Below, in pieces: positions 24,963 to 35,462 of a DNA stretch of 64,000 nt. Source of the DNA: Rhodobacterales bacterium (GTDB taxonomy: Bacteria; Pseudomonadota; Alphaproteobacteria; Rhodobacterales; Rhodobacteraceae). A program made the translations under genes and the position numbers. The stretch spans positions 1-64,000 of the forward strand of contig PDRZ01000021.1 of NCBI GenBank assembly GCA_002747035.1, read 5' to 3'. A model generated the notes under the pieces. It ran no database searches and had not been told where the DNA came from. It saw only the letters and a program-made list of their open reading frames with translations. Positions within the stretch are counted from its first letter, which is position 1; every line of letters starts with the position of its first letter.

Positions 24963-26348
24963 ATGCTGCGCGCGTTCACAGTTTTCCTCGCACTTATCGC
25001 GCCTCTGCCCGTTGCCCCGGCTTTTGCCGACACGCGGGTGCCGACAAGTCAGGCCGAAATCGCGCTTGGCTTTGCCCCCCTTGTGAAACAGGCGGCCCCC
25101 GCAGTGGTCAACATCTACGCCAAACGTGTGGTGCAGGTGTCCGACAGCCCCTTCATGGGCGACCCGTTTTTCCGCGATTTCTTTCAGGAAAGGACCCGAC
25201 CCAAGGTGCAGAATTCGCTGGGGTCCGGGGTGATCCTGACGGCTGGCGGGATTGTCGTGACCAACTATCACGTGGTCGGGCAGGCGACTGATATCCGGGT
25301 TGTCTTGAACGACCGACGCGAATTTTCCGCGCGGCTTGTAATGTCAGATCAGGAAAGCGATCTGGCAGTTTTGCAAATGCAAGACGCGGACGGGTTGCCC
25401 CATCTCGGGATGCGCGACAGCGATACGGTCTTGGTCGGTGAACTGGTGCTGGCTATTGGCAACCCGTTCGGTGTGGGGCAAACGGTGACAAGCGGGATCG
25501 TGTCGGGCCTTGCGCGCAGCGGCACCGCAACCGGGTCGTCGCGGGGCTATTTCATTCAGACCGACGCGCCGATCAACCCGGGCAATTCCGGGGGCGCGCT
25601 GGTGGACATCAATGGCGATCTGATTGGGATCAACACGCGTATCCTGACCCGTTCGGGCAGCTCGAACGGGATCGGGTTTGCCATTCCGGCCGCGCTGGTG
25701 GCTGAATTCGTTGATCAGGCCGAGGCCGGGTTTGACCGGTTCGTGCGCCCCTGGGCGGGGATGAGTGGCCAGCCCGTGGACAATGATCTGGCCGAAAGCC
25801 TCGGCTTGGCGATCCCTCAGGGGATCCTGATTTCACAGGTGCACGCGGTCAGCCCGTTTAACGAGGCGGGTTTTCGGGCCGGGGACGTGATCCGCGCGAT
25901 TGATGGCTATGCGGTCAATACCCCCGAAGAGATGGTGTTCCGGATGAGTGTGAGCGGGCTGGGCAATCGCGTGAATGTGCAACGATTCCGGGATGGCGAA
26001 ATCGACGAACTGCCCGTGCGTCTGATGCCCGCCCCCGAAGACCCGGCGCGCGCGGCGCAAACGGTTCCCGACGCGGTTGCGCTTGCTGGTGTGACCCTCG
26101 TCAATGTCAACCCGGCGGTGATGGCCGAATTTGGTCTGCCCCTGACCGTGCGCGGTGTGGTGGTGTCCGATCCGGGCCCGATCGGCGCGCGGGCCGGGTT
26201 GCGCAAGGGGGATGTCATCATGGCGATTGATGGGGCAAAGGTCGCCACAACCTCCGCTGCGCTCGCGGCTTTGAAGGACGCCCGCCGATCCCTGTCGCTC
26301 GAGGTTCAGCGCGGCGCGCAGCGTGTCCAGATGCGGTTCAGGTTCTGA
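24963..26348 (+). CDS. Periplasmic serine protease of the DegQ/HtrA family
   Basis: The 461-residue protein has a signal peptide ([21 protein letters not shown], cleavage near 22). A trypsin-like domain follows with catalytic H103 (TNYHVV), D133 (ESDLAVL) and S209 (NPGNSGGAL), then two PDZ domains (about 260-350 and 370-460). It degrades or refolds damaged exported proteins. The ATG at 24963 is set by AAGGAG and by the signal sequence. The short N-terminal LA loop is more like DegQ/DegS than DegP. It is followed by rarA after four bases. Confidence 0.9.
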   Translation: MLRAFTVFLALIAPLPVAPAFADTRVPTSQAEIALGFAPLVKQAAPAVVNIYAKRVVQVSDSPFMGDPFFRDFFQERTRPKVQNSLGSGVILTAGGIVVTNYHVVGQATDIRVVLNDRREFSARLVMSDQESDLAVLQMQDADGLPHLGMRDSDTVLVGELVLAIGNPFGVGQTVTSGIVSGLARSGTATGSSRGYFIQTDAPINPGNSGGALVDINGDLIGINTRILTRSGSSNGIGFAIPAALVAEFVDQAEAGFDRFVRPWAGMSGQPVDNDLAESLGLAIPQGILISQVHAVSPFNEAGFRAGDVIRAIDGYAVNTPEEMVFRMSVSGLGNRVNVQRFRDGEIDELPVRLMPAPEDPARAAQTVPDAVALAGVTLVNVNPAVMAEFGLPLTVRGVVVSDPGPIGARAGLRKGDVIMAIDGAKVATTSAALAALKDARRSLSLEVQRGAQRVQMRFRF

Positions 26349-26352
26349 CCCC

Positions 26353-27660
26353 ATGGCCGATCTTTTCGATACAGGCGCGAAAACAACGCAAAGCACGGCC
26401 CCGCGCCCGCTGGCTGATCGTCTGCGGCCCACAACGCTGGGCGAGGTGATCGGACAGGAACAGGTGCTGGGACCAGAGGCCCCGCTGGGGGTCATGCTGG
26501 CCTCGGGCAGCCTGGGGTCGCTGATCTTCTGGGGTCCCCCCGGAGTGGGCAAAACCACCATTGCGCGCCTGTTGGCGGATGAAACCGACCTGCATTTTGT
26601 TCAGATCAGTGCGATTTTCACCGGCGTGCCCGAATTGCGCAAGGTCTTTGAGGCCGCGCGCCACCGGCGGGCAAACGGGCAGGGGACCTTGTTGTTCGTG
26701 GACGAAATCCACCGGTTCAACAAGGCGCAACAGGACGGGTTTCTGCCTTATATGGAGGATGGGACCATCCTTCTTGTGGGGGCCACTACCGAAAATCCGT
26801 CCTTTGAATTGAACGCGGCGGTGCTGAGCCGGGCACAGGTTCTGGTGCTTGAGCGTCTGAGCCTCGCTGATCTGGAACGGTTGGCCCAGCGCGCGGAACA
26901 GGAGCTGGGTCGCGCCTTGCCCCTTGACGGCCCGGCGCGCGAAGTGCTGTTGGAGATGGCCGATGGGGATGGGCGTGCCCTGCTCAACCTGATTGAACAG
27001 GTGGCGGCGTGGAAGGTCGAAGGCAAGCTTGACACCGATGCGCTGACCACCCGGCTGATGCGCCGCGCGGCCAAGTATGACAAGGGCGGGGAAGAGCATT
27101 ACAACCTGATTTCCGCCCTGCATAAATCGGTGCGCGGCTCCGACCCGGATGCCGCGCTTTACTGGTTTGCGCGGATGCTGACCGGGGGCGAAGATCCGCG
27201 GTTTCTGGCCCGGCGTATGACCCGTATGGCCGTCGAGGACATCGGATTGGCAGATCCTCAGGCCCAGAGGGTGTGCCTTGATGCCTGGGAAACCTATGAA
27301 CGGCTGGGTAGCCCGGAGGGCGAACTGGCCTTGTCCCAGGCGGTGATCTATCTTGCCCTCGCGCCGAAATCCAACGCCAACTACGTGGCGTTCAAGGCGG
27401 CGATGAAAGCGGCGAAAAAGACCGGGTCAGAGCCGCCTCCCAAACACATCCTGAACGCGCCAACCCGTTTGATGAAGGAGCAGGGGTATGGCGAAGGCTA
27501 TGCCTATGACCACGATGCCGAAGACGGGTTTTCAGGCCAGAATTATTTCCCCGAAACCATGAAACGCCCGGTGCTTTATGCCCCGGTTGAACGTGGGTTC
27601 GAGCGTGAATTGAAAAAGCGGGTCGATTACTTTGCCCGGCTGCGGGCCAGGCGGCCTTAG
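26353..27660 (+). CDS. rarA: Replication-associated recombination protein A
   Basis: The 435-residue AAA+ ATPase has Walker [10 protein letters not shown] near residue 65, Walker [17 protein letters not shown], sensor [12 protein letters not shown] and the C-terminal tetramerisation domain with [14 protein letters not shown]. RarA/MgsA acts at stalled forks with SSB. The start at 26353 yields [25 protein letters not shown]; a reading ten codons longer overlaps the protease gene. Confidence 0.93.
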   Translation: MADLFDTGAKTTQSTAPRPLADRLRPTTLGEVIGQEQVLGPEAPLGVMLASGSLGSLIFWGPPGVGKTTIARLLADETDLHFVQISAIFTGVPELRKVFEAARHRRANGQGTLLFVDEIHRFNKAQQDGFLPYMEDGTILLVGATTENPSFELNAAVLSRAQVLVLERLSLADLERLAQRAEQELGRALPLDGPAREVLLEMADGDGRALLNLIEQVAAWKVEGKLDTDALTTRLMRRAAKYDKGGEEHYNLISALHKSVRGSDPDAALYWFARMLTGGEDPRFLARRMTRMAVEDIGLADPQAQRVCLDAWETYERLGSPEGELALSQAVIYLALAPKSNANYVAFKAAMKAAKKTGSEPPPKHILNAPTRLMKEQGYGEGYAYDHDAEDGFSGQNYFPETMKRPVLYAPVERGFERELKKRVDYFARLRARRP

Positions 27661-27850
27661 AGCACCGCGCAGACACGCCGCACCCGGAATATGGCCGGAG
27701 TCGTCGAAACGATTTCGACGGACGGTTTACGAACGTTGCAAGGGCGAAAACCCCGTGACGCCCATGATACCTGGGTGGACGCTGATCCGCAGGCGATAGA
27801 AACCGCGCTCTCCCTTGACATTACGGGGGCTGCACGGGCACTAGCACCCC

Positions 27851-28228
27851 ATGAACATGACCCTTCTTCACGTGGCGCTTGGCGGCGCAATCGGTGCCTC
27901 GGCGCGTTACCTGACCTCAATGGGGGCGATGCGGCTTATGGGGCCGGGTTTTCCGTGGGGGACGCTGGCCGTCAACGTGGCCGGGTCGTTCCTGATGGGG
28001 GTGCTGGTGGTGGTGCTGGCGCACAAGGACGCAACCCGCATGGCCCCGTTCCTGATGACCGGGGTCCTTGGCGGGTTCACCACCTTTTCGGCCTTTTCGC
28101 TGGATGCCATGGCGATTTACGAACGCGGGCAGGTGGCATTGGCGGCCTATTACGTGGTGGCGTCGGTTCTGTTATCGTTGGGGGCTGTGGTGATGTCCAT
28201 GTTCATTGCACGGGGGATGTTTCAATGA
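27851..28228 (+). CDS. crcB: Fluoride ion channel CrcB/Fluc
   Basis: The 125-residue protein has four membrane spans and the family motifs GGAIGASARYL, GTLAVNVAGSFLMG and the pore GVLGGFTTFSAFSLD. As a dual-topology dimer it exports fluoride. The 190-bp gap before it contains a CGTCGAAA/TTTCGACG hairpin (27702-27720) but no recognisable fluoride riboswitch. It overlaps the rluC start (ATGA). Confidence 0.9.
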   Translation: MNMTLLHVALGGAIGASARYLTSMGAMRLMGPGFPWGTLAVNVAGSFLMGVLVVVLAHKDATRMAPFLMTGVLGGFTTFSAFSLDAMAIYERGQVALAAYYVVASVLLSLGAVVMSMFIARGMFQ

Positions 28229-29268
28229 GCCGGGTTCAAACCGTCAGGGTCGAAGAGGGTGAAGGAGATCAACGGCTGGACCGCTGGTTCCGCCGCCGTT
28301 TTCCCCATGTGGCCCAGGGGCGTATCGAAAAGATGTGCCGCAAGGGTGAAATCCGCGTGGATGGCGGGCGGGCCAAACCTGCCACGCGCGTGGAAGACGG
28401 GCAGGAGGTGCGCATCCCCCCCCTTCCCGAACCGGGTCAGGTGGCCAGCCAGCCGCGTCCGAATATTTCCAGGGCAGATGCCGAAATGATCCGCGCCTGT
28501 GTCATCCACCGCGATGACGATGTGATCGTATTGAACAAACCCGCCGGGCTTGCGACCCAGGGGGGCAGCAAACAAACCCGCCACGTCGATGGGCTGGCCG
28601 AGGCGTTGAAATTCGGCCTTGAGGAAAAGCCCCGCCTGGTACATCGGTTGGACAAGGACACTTCGGGTGTTCTGGTGCTGGCGCGCAGCCGCAAGGCGGC
28701 AAGCGCGCTGACGGCGGCCTTTCGCCACCACGAAACGCGCAAGATTTACTGGGCCGTGGTGGCCGGGGTGCCCACACCCTATCTTGGTGAAATCAAATAT
28801 GGGCTGGTCAAGGCACCGGGTCATGGTCGGGGCGGTGAAGGTGAAAAGATGCTCGCCATTCACCCGCGTGAGGTTGAAAACACACCCGGGGCGAAACGGG
28901 CGATCACCCAATATGCCACGCTGTACCGCGTCGCCAGCCGCGCGGCGTGGGTTGCCATGGAGCCGATCACCGGCCGCACTCACCAGTTGCGCGCCCATAT
29001 GGCCGAAATCGGTCACCCGATCATCGGCGACGGCAAATATGGCGGCTCGGGTCAGGAAAACCTGGGCGATGGCTGGGGGGCCCAACTGGGCGGGATCATT
29101 TCCAAAAAACTGCACCTGCACGCCCGCACCATGCGGTTCGAACACCCGACCACCCGCGAACTCCTGACGGTGAATGCCGCGCTTCCGCCCCATATGGCCG
29201 ATACGTTCGAGACGCTCGGCTGGACCCCCGACCTTGCTGCGGATGATCCTTTCGAGTCGCTTAGATGA
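28225..29268 (+). CDS. rluC: Ribosomal large subunit pseudouridine synthase, RluC/RluD type
   Basis: The 347-residue protein has an N-terminal S4-like domain (DQRLDRWFRRRFPHVAQGRIEKMCRKGEIRVDG) and the RluA-family catalytic motif RLVHRLDKDTSGVLVLARS with the nucleophilic Asp. A GRTHQLRAHM motif follows. It isomerises uridines in 23S rRNA. The RluC versus RluD choice is uncertain from sequence alone. It overlaps genes on both sides by four bases. Confidence 0.88.
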   Translation: MSRVQTVRVEEGEGDQRLDRWFRRRFPHVAQGRIEKMCRKGEIRVDGGRAKPATRVEDGQEVRIPPLPEPGQVASQPRPNISRADAEMIRACVIHRDDDVIVLNKPAGLATQGGSKQTRHVDGLAEALKFGLEEKPRLVHRLDKDTSGVLVLARSRKAASALTAAFRHHETRKIYWAVVAGVPTPYLGEIKYGLVKAPGHGRGGEGEKMLAIHPREVENTPGAKRAITQYATLYRVASRAAWVAMEPITGRTHQLRAHMAEIGHPIIGDGKYGGSGQENLGDGWGAQLGGIISKKLHLHARTMRFEHPTTRELLTVNAALPPHMADTFETLGWTPDLAADDPFESLR

Positions 29269-29936
29269 GCCAGTTGAAGCTGGCGATATTTGACGTGGAT
29301 GGCACCTTGGCGGACAGTCAGGGCGAAATCATGGCCGCGATGGCCCGCGCGTTTGAGAGCCAGGGGCTGACCCCGCCCGCCCGCGACGACATCCTGTCGA
29401 TTGTCGGCCTTTCGCTGGAACAGGCCATGCCACGACTTCTGCCCAATGGCGATGCGCGCCAGCACGCGGCGCTGGCCGATGCCTATCGTCAGGCCTATTT
29501 CGAACTGCGTCAAAGCAACGGGGTATCTCCGCTCTATCCCGGCGCGCTGGCCTGTTTGCAAACCCTGTCCCGCGACCCGTGGACCCTGTTGGGCATCGCC
29601 ACAGGGAAATCCAAACGCGGGCTGGATGCGCTTTTGGCCGGGCACGGGATCGAGCCACTGTTTGTCACCCGGCAGGTGGCCGATTTTCATCCGTCCAAAC
29701 CGGACCCGTCGATGATTCGCGCCTGTCTGGATGAAACCGGGGTCGCGGCGGAACACGCGGTGATGATCGGCGATACCAGCTTTGACATGGATATGGCGCG
29801 AAACGCCGGGGTGGCCGGGATCGGGGTTTCCTGGGGCTATCACCCGCGTTCGGCGTTTGGGCAGGGCGCGCGGCTGGTCGAAAGCTTCGATGCCCTTTGC
29901 GGGGCACTGACCGACATATGGGGAACAAAGACATGA
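29265..29936 (+). CDS. HAD-superfamily hydrolase (phosphoglycolate phosphatase-like)
   Basis: The 223-residue protein has motif I DVDGTLADS, motif II GIATGKSKRGLD, a conserved Lys in HPSKPDPSM and motif IV MIGDTSFDMDMARNAG. An alpha-helical cap lies between motifs I and II. It is a subfamily IA phosphatase; the substrate is not shown by sequence. It lies in a tight operon between rluC and the ATP12 gene and overlaps both. Confidence 0.85.
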   Translation: MSQLKLAIFDVDGTLADSQGEIMAAMARAFESQGLTPPARDDILSIVGLSLEQAMPRLLPNGDARQHAALADAYRQAYFELRQSNGVSPLYPGALACLQTLSRDPWTLLGIATGKSKRGLDALLAGHGIEPLFVTRQVADFHPSKPDPSMIRACLDETGVAAEHAVMIGDTSFDMDMARNAGVAGIGVSWGYHPRSAFGQGARLVESFDALCGALTDIWGTKT

Positions 29937-30682
29937 GCGAATGGAAGGTGAAACGCTTCTGGACAGAGGCGACGGTGGAACCACAGGCGGAGGGCTTTGC
30001 GGTTCTTCTGGATGGCCGCCCGGTCAAAACGCCGGCCAAGGCCCAGCTGATTCTGCCCACCGAAGGGTTGGCGCGCGAGGTCGCGGCGGAATGGCAGGCG
30101 GTTGACGAAAATATCGACCCGCTGACCATGCCCTTTACCCGGTCGGCCAACGCCGCCATCGACAAGGTGTCCCTGCAACATGGCGAAGTTGCGGATATGA
30201 TTGCCGCCTATGGCGACAGCGATCTGACCTGTTATCGGGCAGATACACCCGAAGGGCTGGTCAAACGCCAGGCCGAAGCTTGGGATCCGGTGTTGGACTG
30301 GGCGCGTGTCGAACAGGGTATTTCCCTCACGCCGGTTCAGGGGGTCATGCACAGCCCCCAGGAGGCCAAATCGCTTGACCGCATGGCGGCCTTGACCCAT
30401 CAACTCGACCCGTTTGCGTTGACGGCCTTTCACGATCTGGTGAGCCTGTCCGGCTCTTTCCTCCTTGGATTGGCCGTGACCGAGGGGCTTTATCCGCCTG
30501 AAAAGGTCTGGCAATTGTCACGCATTGATGAAACCTGGCAGGAAGAGCAATGGGGCGAGGATGAAGAGGCAACCGAGCTTGCCCAAACCAAAAAGGCCGC
30601 ATTCCTGCACGCTGCACGCTTTTTCGAACTCAGCAAACAGGCCGGGAAATCATCGATGGGTTGTATCGCGGGGTTGACCTAA
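29933..30682 (+). CDS. ATP12 family F1-ATPase assembly chaperone
   Basis: The 249-residue protein starts SEWKVKRFWTEATVEPQAEGFAVLLDGRPVKTPAK and has the ATP12 core HDLVSLSGSFLLGLAVTEG. ATP12 binds F1 alpha before hexamer assembly in mitochondria and alphaproteobacteria, which supports the taxonomic placement. The ATG overlaps the HAD gene stop. An earlier ATG in frame exists but lies deep in the upstream gene. Confidence 0.9.
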   Translation: MSEWKVKRFWTEATVEPQAEGFAVLLDGRPVKTPAKAQLILPTEGLAREVAAEWQAVDENIDPLTMPFTRSANAAIDKVSLQHGEVADMIAAYGDSDLTCYRADTPEGLVKRQAEAWDPVLDWARVEQGISLTPVQGVMHSPQEAKSLDRMAALTHQLDPFALTAFHDLVSLSGSFLLGLAVTEGLYPPEKVWQLSRIDETWQEEQWGEDEEATELAQTKKAAFLHAARFFELSKQAGKSSMGCIAGLT

Positions 30683-30861
30683 GGTAAGGTCGAGGGGGCG
30701 AACAAGGGTTTTTCCCGACGAGTCCCTTGACGTTTTGACGTGAATCCGACCAAACTCACTTGCACTGAGGGGAGAGGACACTCCCCAATGTATAGCCCCC
30801 GGCTTTGCTCAAGCCGGAAAAACCGCCCCGCGAAGGGGTGGCACATCAGGAAGAGGTAAAC

Positions 30862-31881
30862 ATGAAAAAATCCGTATTTCTTGGCGCACTGACGGTCGCG
30901 GGCCTTGCGGCCGGCGCTGCTGCTGCTGGCACGCTGGATGACGTGAAAGCACGCGGCAAGCTGAACTGTGGTGTGACCACCGGCCTGGTCGGCTTTGCCG
31001 CTCCGGACGCCAATGGCGAATGGAATGGCTTTGACGTCGCCATTTGCCGCGCCGTAGCCGCCGCCGTTCTTGGCGATCCCAAGGCTGTTGAATTCGTGCC
31101 GACCACCGGCAAAACCCGCTTCACCGCGCTTGCGTCGGGCGAAGTTGATATGCTGGCCCGGAACACCACCTGGACCTTCAGCCGTGACGTGGACCTCAAG
31201 TTCACCTTCGTTGGCGTGAACTACTATGATGGTCAGGGCTTCATGGTTCCCAAGGAACTGGGTGTTTCGTCGGCCAAAGAGCTGGACGGTTCGACCGTAT
31301 GTATCCAGACGGGCACCACGACCGAGCTGAACCTGGCGGACTTCTTCCGTTCGAACAATATCAGCTACGAACCGGTTCCGATCGAAACCAACGCCGAAGC
31401 GCAACAGCAATACCTTGCCGGTGCCTGTGACGTTTTCACCACCGACGCTTCGGGTCTGGCCGCAACCCGCGCCACCTTCGAAAATCCGTCTGCACACGTG
31501 GTTCTGCCTGAAATCATTTCGAAAGAGCCGCTGGGTCCGCTGGTCCGCCACGGCGACAACGAATGGGGCGACGTGGTCCGCTGGACCCTGAACGCGCTGA
31601 TTTCTGCGGAAGAAATGGGTGTGACCTCGGCCAATGTCGGTGAAATGTCGGCCGCTGCGGGCAACAACCCGGAAATCAATCGTCTGCTCGGCACCGAAGG
31701 CAACCTGGGCGAAATGCTTGGCCTGTCGGCTGACTGGGCCAAGAACGCCATCATGGCGTCTGGCAACTATGGCGAAGTGTTCGAAAAGAACATCGGGGAA
31801 AACACTCCGATCGGTCTGTCGCGTGGTCTGAACGCACAATGGACCGAAGGTGGGCTGCTTTACTCGCCCCCCTTCCGCTAA
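30862..31881 (+). CDS. aapJ: General L-amino acid ABC transporter substrate-binding protein
   Basis: The 339-residue protein has a signal peptide (KKSVFLGALTVAGLAAGAAAA) and a type II periplasmic-binding fold starting GTLDDVKARGKLNCGVTTGLVGFAAPDANGEWNGFDVAICRAV. AapJ captures many L-amino acids for the AapQMP importer. An AAGAGG motif lies before the ATG. It heads the aap operon and is followed by a strong hairpin that would let its mRNA exceed the rest. Confidence 0.93.
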   Translation: MKKSVFLGALTVAGLAAGAAAAGTLDDVKARGKLNCGVTTGLVGFAAPDANGEWNGFDVAICRAVAAAVLGDPKAVEFVPTTGKTRFTALASGEVDMLARNTTWTFSRDVDLKFTFVGVNYYDGQGFMVPKELGVSSAKELDGSTVCIQTGTTTELNLADFFRSNNISYEPVPIETNAEAQQQYLAGACDVFTTDASGLAATRATFENPSAHVVLPEIISKEPLGPLVRHGDNEWGDVVRWTLNALISAEEMGVTSANVGEMSAAAGNNPEINRLLGTEGNLGEMLGLSADWAKNAIMASGNYGEVFEKNIGENTPIGLSRGLNAQWTEGGLLYSPPFR

Positions 31882-31889
31882 ATACACAC

Positions 31890-31923
31890 GGAAAAGGGCG
31901 CGGATCATTCCGCGCCCTTTTCC
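31890..31923 (+). terminator. Intercistronic hairpin or partial terminator after aapJ
   Basis: A perfect 15-bp stem (31890-31904 with 31909-31923) closes a TCAT loop. The arms contain AAAA/TTTT, so the 3' arm ends in a T-run. It lies between the binding-protein gene and the permease genes, a common place for attenuation and 3'-end protection. Confidence 0.8.
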
Positions 31924-31998
31924 CATTCAGACCTCATCACCTGAGCAACACAGAGCGGGTCCAACCCCGCCGGGAAGAGGGCTCAGAACCAGACAGGG

Positions 31999-33240
31999 AT
32001 GTCACTCATGACCACACTGACCGACCCTCCAAAGGAGTCGTTCCGGCTGAGTATGCTTTTCCAGGATACACGGTATCGCGGATTAACATTCCAGGCGATC
32101 GCAGCCATTTTGTTGGCCTTGGCCATCTGGTATCTTGGCAATAACCTGATTCAGAACCTTCGCGCCGCCGGTCTCAATATCTCCTATAGTTTCCTTGCCG
32201 ACCCGGCAGGGTACGATATCAACCAGCGCCTTGTTGAATATGACAGCCAGTCCTCTCATTTGAAGGCGGCGGTTGTCGGCATTCTGAACACGCTTCTCGT
32301 TGCGTTTCTGGCCTGTGTGACCGCCACGATCTTTGGTGTTGTCGCCGGTGTTCTGCGGCTGTCCAACAACTGGATCGTTTCCAAGTTGATGGCCGTTTAC
32401 GTGGAAATTTTCCGCAATATTCCGGTGCTGATCTGGATCATCATCATCTTTACCATCATGACCGCCGTGATGCCCGCGCCGCGCGCGTTCCGGGGCGATG
32501 CGGCGACGTCGAGCATGGTGTTCGATCTCTTCGCCTTTACCAACCGGGGCATTTATGCCCCCGCGCCGGTACTGACCAACCCGCTCATGGGGTCGGTGGG
32601 GCTAAGCTGGCTTGTCGTGCTTCTTGCCCTGGTCGGCAGCTTTTTTGGCGCGCGTGCCATTTCGGGCCGCGCCACGAAGGTGCAGGAAAACACCGGTGTG
32701 CGTCCGACCACCTGGTACAAGACACTGGCAGTCTGGGTTTTGCCCGTGGTGGTCGTGTTGACGGTCATGGGGCTTTCCTGGGATGTTCCGGCCCTCAAAG
32801 GGTTCAACTTCCGCGGCGGGATCAAGATTGGGGGACCGCTGATTGCTCTCTGGTTCGCCTTGTCGATCTATACCGGGGCCTTCATCGCAGAAAACGTGCG
32901 TGCAGGTATCCAGGCGATCAGCAAGGGACAGACCGAAGCCGCCAGCGCGCTGGGATTGCGTCCGCGTCGCACGATGAGCCTCGTGATCCTGCCGCAGGCG
33001 TTGCGCGTGATCATTCCGCCGCTCATCTCGCAGTATCTCAACATTACCAAGAACTCGTCACTGGCGATTGCAGTGGGCTATGCCGACGTGACCGCGACAC
33101 TGGGGGGCATCACGCTCAACCAGACGGGGCGCGCGATCGAATGCGTGATCCTTCTGATGCTGTTCTATCTCACCGTGTCGCTTCTGATTTCCATGGTGAT
33201 GAATGTCTATAACAACTCTGTAAAGCTGAAGGAGCGCTGA
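31999..33240 (+). CDS. aapQ: General L-amino acid ABC transporter permease
   Basis: The 413-residue membrane protein has a HisM-type permease domain: FRNIPVLIWIIIIFTIM, and the coupling motif EAASALGLRPRRTMSLVILPQALRVIIPPL near the C-terminus. The long N-terminal part with extra spans is typical of AapQ. It pairs with AapM in the inner membrane. Two nearby ATGs are possible; the first is listed. Confidence 0.93.
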   Translation: MSLMTTLTDPPKESFRLSMLFQDTRYRGLTFQAIAAILLALAIWYLGNNLIQNLRAAGLNISYSFLADPAGYDINQRLVEYDSQSSHLKAAVVGILNTLLVAFLACVTATIFGVVAGVLRLSNNWIVSKLMAVYVEIFRNIPVLIWIIIIFTIMTAVMPAPRAFRGDAATSSMVFDLFAFTNRGIYAPAPVLTNPLMGSVGLSWLVVLLALVGSFFGARAISGRATKVQENTGVRPTTWYKTLAVWVLPVVVVLTVMGLSWDVPALKGFNFRGGIKIGGPLIALWFALSIYTGAFIAENVRAGIQAISKGQTEAASALGLRPRRTMSLVILPQALRVIIPPLISQYLNITKNSSLAIAVGYADVTATLGGITLNQTGRAIECVILLMLFYLTVSLLISMVMNVYNNSVKLKER

Positions 33241-33241
33241 T

Positions 33242-34525
33242 ATGTCTGATGTGTTTTATGTCCGCTCCGAAATGTTGCCGGAACAGGCCCCGCCGGCGTC
33301 TTCGGTGGGAATTGTCGGCTGGCTGCGGGCGAACCTGTTCTCAACCTGGCTCAACTCGCTGCTGACTGTTGCGGCGGCCTATGTGATCTATCTGGTGCTG
33401 AGCGGCGTTTTGCCCTGGTTGTTTGGCGGTGTCTGGAACACCACAAGCCTGGCAGAATGTCGCGAGGTGTTGCAGGGCGAAGTTGGGGGCTGTTTCTCGG
33501 TTCTCACGGAACGCTGGAACCAGTTGCTTTACGGGTTCAAATACCCCGACGAGCATTACTGGCGTCCCAACCTCGCGTTGTTGCTGCTGGCCTTTGCTGT
33601 GGCACCGGTGCTTTTTTTCGACCTGCCCCGCAAGATGCTGTTGTTCACGGCCATCTACCCCTTCATCGCCTATTCGCTGATCTGGGGCGGCCCCATCGGT
33701 GTTCCGGTCACGGCGCTTCTGGGCTTTGTTGGTGCCTACGCGGTGTTCCAGAAGTTCAATGTATCAAGCTTTGTCGCGGCCGGAATCGGGGCCGTTGTCA
33801 CGGCGCTGGCGATCTGGATGATCGGCGGCTATCTCGTCGAGCAGTTCTCCGGGGAAACCTTCTGGTTTGAACCGGTGGTGTCGCGTGACCTTGGCGGGTT
33901 CATGTTGAACCTGATGCTGGGCGTGACCTGTGTGTCATTGTCGCTGCCTGTGGGCATCGCTCTGGCGCTTGGTCGTCAATCGAACCTGCCGCTGATCAAA
34001 GGCATCTGCGTGGTCTTCATCGAGTTCGTTCGCGGTGTGCCATTGATCACGCTGTTGTTCGTGGCATCGGTTATGCTGGCCTATTTCTTCCCACCAGAGG
34101 CGACGGTGGACCTGTTCCTGCGGGTTGTCATCATGATCACGCTGTTCTCGGCGGCCTATATTGCCGAGGTGATCCGGGGCGGGCTCGCTGCCTTGCCCAC
34201 GGGACAGTATGAGGCGGCGGACAGTCTGGGATTGGACTATCCTCAGGCGATGCGGTTCATCATTCTGCCGCAGGCGTTGAAAATCTCGATCCCGGGGATC
34301 GTGAACGTGGCGGTGGGGCTGTTCAAGGATACCACGCTGGTGTCGGTCATCTCGATGTTCGACCTCGTGGGCATGATCCGTGGTCCGATCCTTGCGTCAA
34401 CCGAATGGAACGGTGTCTATTGGGAACTTCTGGGCTTTGCCGCCTTCCTGTTCTTCATCGTCTGTTATGGAATCTCTCAATACTCGCAATGGCTGGAACG
34501 CCGTCTTGCGACCGGCCATCGTTAA
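33242..34525 (+). CDS. aapM: General L-amino acid ABC transporter permease
   Basis: The 427-residue permease has FVRGVPLITLLFVASVMLAYFFPPE and the EAA loop YEAADSLGLDYPQAMRFIILPQALKI. It forms the heterodimer with AapQ. It starts one base after the aapQ stop, with an AAGGAG site inside the end of aapQ. Confidence 0.93.
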   Translation: MSDVFYVRSEMLPEQAPPASSVGIVGWLRANLFSTWLNSLLTVAAAYVIYLVLSGVLPWLFGGVWNTTSLAECREVLQGEVGGCFSVLTERWNQLLYGFKYPDEHYWRPNLALLLLAFAVAPVLFFDLPRKMLLFTAIYPFIAYSLIWGGPIGVPVTALLGFVGAYAVFQKFNVSSFVAAGIGAVVTALAIWMIGGYLVEQFSGETFWFEPVVSRDLGGFMLNLMLGVTCVSLSLPVGIALALGRQSNLPLIKGICVVFIEFVRGVPLITLLFVASVMLAYFFPPEATVDLFLRVVIMITLFSAAYIAEVIRGGLAALPTGQYEAADSLGLDYPQAMRFIILPQALKISIPGIVNVAVGLFKDTTLVSVISMFDLVGMIRGPILASTEWNGVYWELLGFAAFLFFIVCYGISQYSQWLERRLATGHR

Positions 34526-34540
34526 GGAGGGCCTTGCACA

Positions 34541-35332
34541 ATGTCTCAAATCGTAACCGAACGAGAAATCGACCGCTCGAAAATGCAGGTCAGCGACGAG
34601 GTCGCCATTGAAATCAGCGGCATGAACAAATGGTACGGATCGTTCCATGTGCTGCGTGATATCAACCTGACCGTGAACCAGGGCGAGCGCATCGTCATCG
34701 CCGGGCCTTCGGGCTCGGGGAAATCGACGCTGATCCGCTGTCTGAACGCGTTGGAAGAGCACCAGCAGGGCAGGATTGTCGTGGATGGGACCGAACTTAG
34801 CAACGATCTCAAGAATATCGACAAGATACGCTCTGAGGTTGGGATGGTGTTCCAGCATTTCAACCTGTTCCCCCATCTGACCATTCTGGAAAACTGTACC
34901 CTCGCGCCGATCTGGGTGCGCAAAACGCCGAAGAAAGAGGCGGAAGAGCGGGCGATGCATTTTCTGGAAAAAGTCAAGATCCCCGATCAGGCGCTGAAAT
35001 ATCCCGGCCAGTTGTCGGGCGGTCAGCAGCAGCGGGTGGCGATTGCGCGCTCGCTCTGCATGATGCCGCGGATCATGTTGTTTGACGAACCCACCTCGGC
35101 GCTTGACCCTGAAATGATCAAAGAGGTGCTCGACACCATGATCGAACTGGCAGAAGAAGGCATGACCATGCTCTGCGTGACCCACGAAATGGGGTTTGCC
35201 CGTCAGGTGGCCAACCGCGTGATCTTTATGGATGCGGGACAGATCGTGGAACAGAACGAACCGGAAGAGTTCTTCAACAACCCGCAGAGTGATCGGACCA
35301 AACTGTTCCTGAGCCAGATCCTGGGGCACTGA
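34541..35332 (+). CDS. aapP: General L-amino acid ABC transporter ATP-binding protein
   Basis: The 263-residue ATPase has Walker [10 protein letters not shown], signature [15 protein letters not shown], Walker [15 protein letters not shown] and the switch histidine in CVTHEMGFA. It powers AapJQM uptake on the cytosolic face. The first 25 residues precede the ABC core. AAGGAGG upstream supports the start. It closes the operon. Confidence 0.95.
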   Translation: MSQIVTEREIDRSKMQVSDEVAIEISGMNKWYGSFHVLRDINLTVNQGERIVIAGPSGSGKSTLIRCLNALEEHQQGRIVVDGTELSNDLKNIDKIRSEVGMVFQHFNLFPHLTILENCTLAPIWVRKTPKKEAEERAMHFLEKVKIPDQALKYPGQLSGGQQQRVAIARSLCMMPRIMLFDEPTSALDPEMIKEVLDTMIELAEEGMTMLCVTHEMGFARQVANRVIFMDAGQIVEQNEPEEFFNNPQSDRTKLFLSQILGH

Positions 35333-35429
35333 TCCCAATGCGTTCTCCGGGGTGCGCTCTTTCCGGGGTGTCCCACCCGGCGGAAGGGTGATCCAAATGT
35401 GCGCTACCGCGCGCTCTTATGAACGAAAG

Positions 35430-35462
35430 CGGCGAGGCAACGTTCTGCCTCGCCGTTTTTTT
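35430..35462 (+). terminator. Terminator between aapP and purK
   Basis: A perfect 10-bp stem CGGCGAGGCA/TGCCTCGCCG with an ACGTTC loop is followed by seven T residues. These run into the reversed purK stop codon. It serves aapP and may also help end the opposing purEK transcript. Confidence 0.9.

Noticed and set aside
27661-27850. Fluoride riboswitch before crcB
   Set aside because: A hairpin is present (27702-27720), but the conserved crcB-motif sequences are not recognisable.
27691-29268. RluC reading frame extended to 525 codons
   Set aside because: The added part is the shadow of crcB in another frame. The ATG at 28225 gives the normal RluC start and overlaps the crcB stop.
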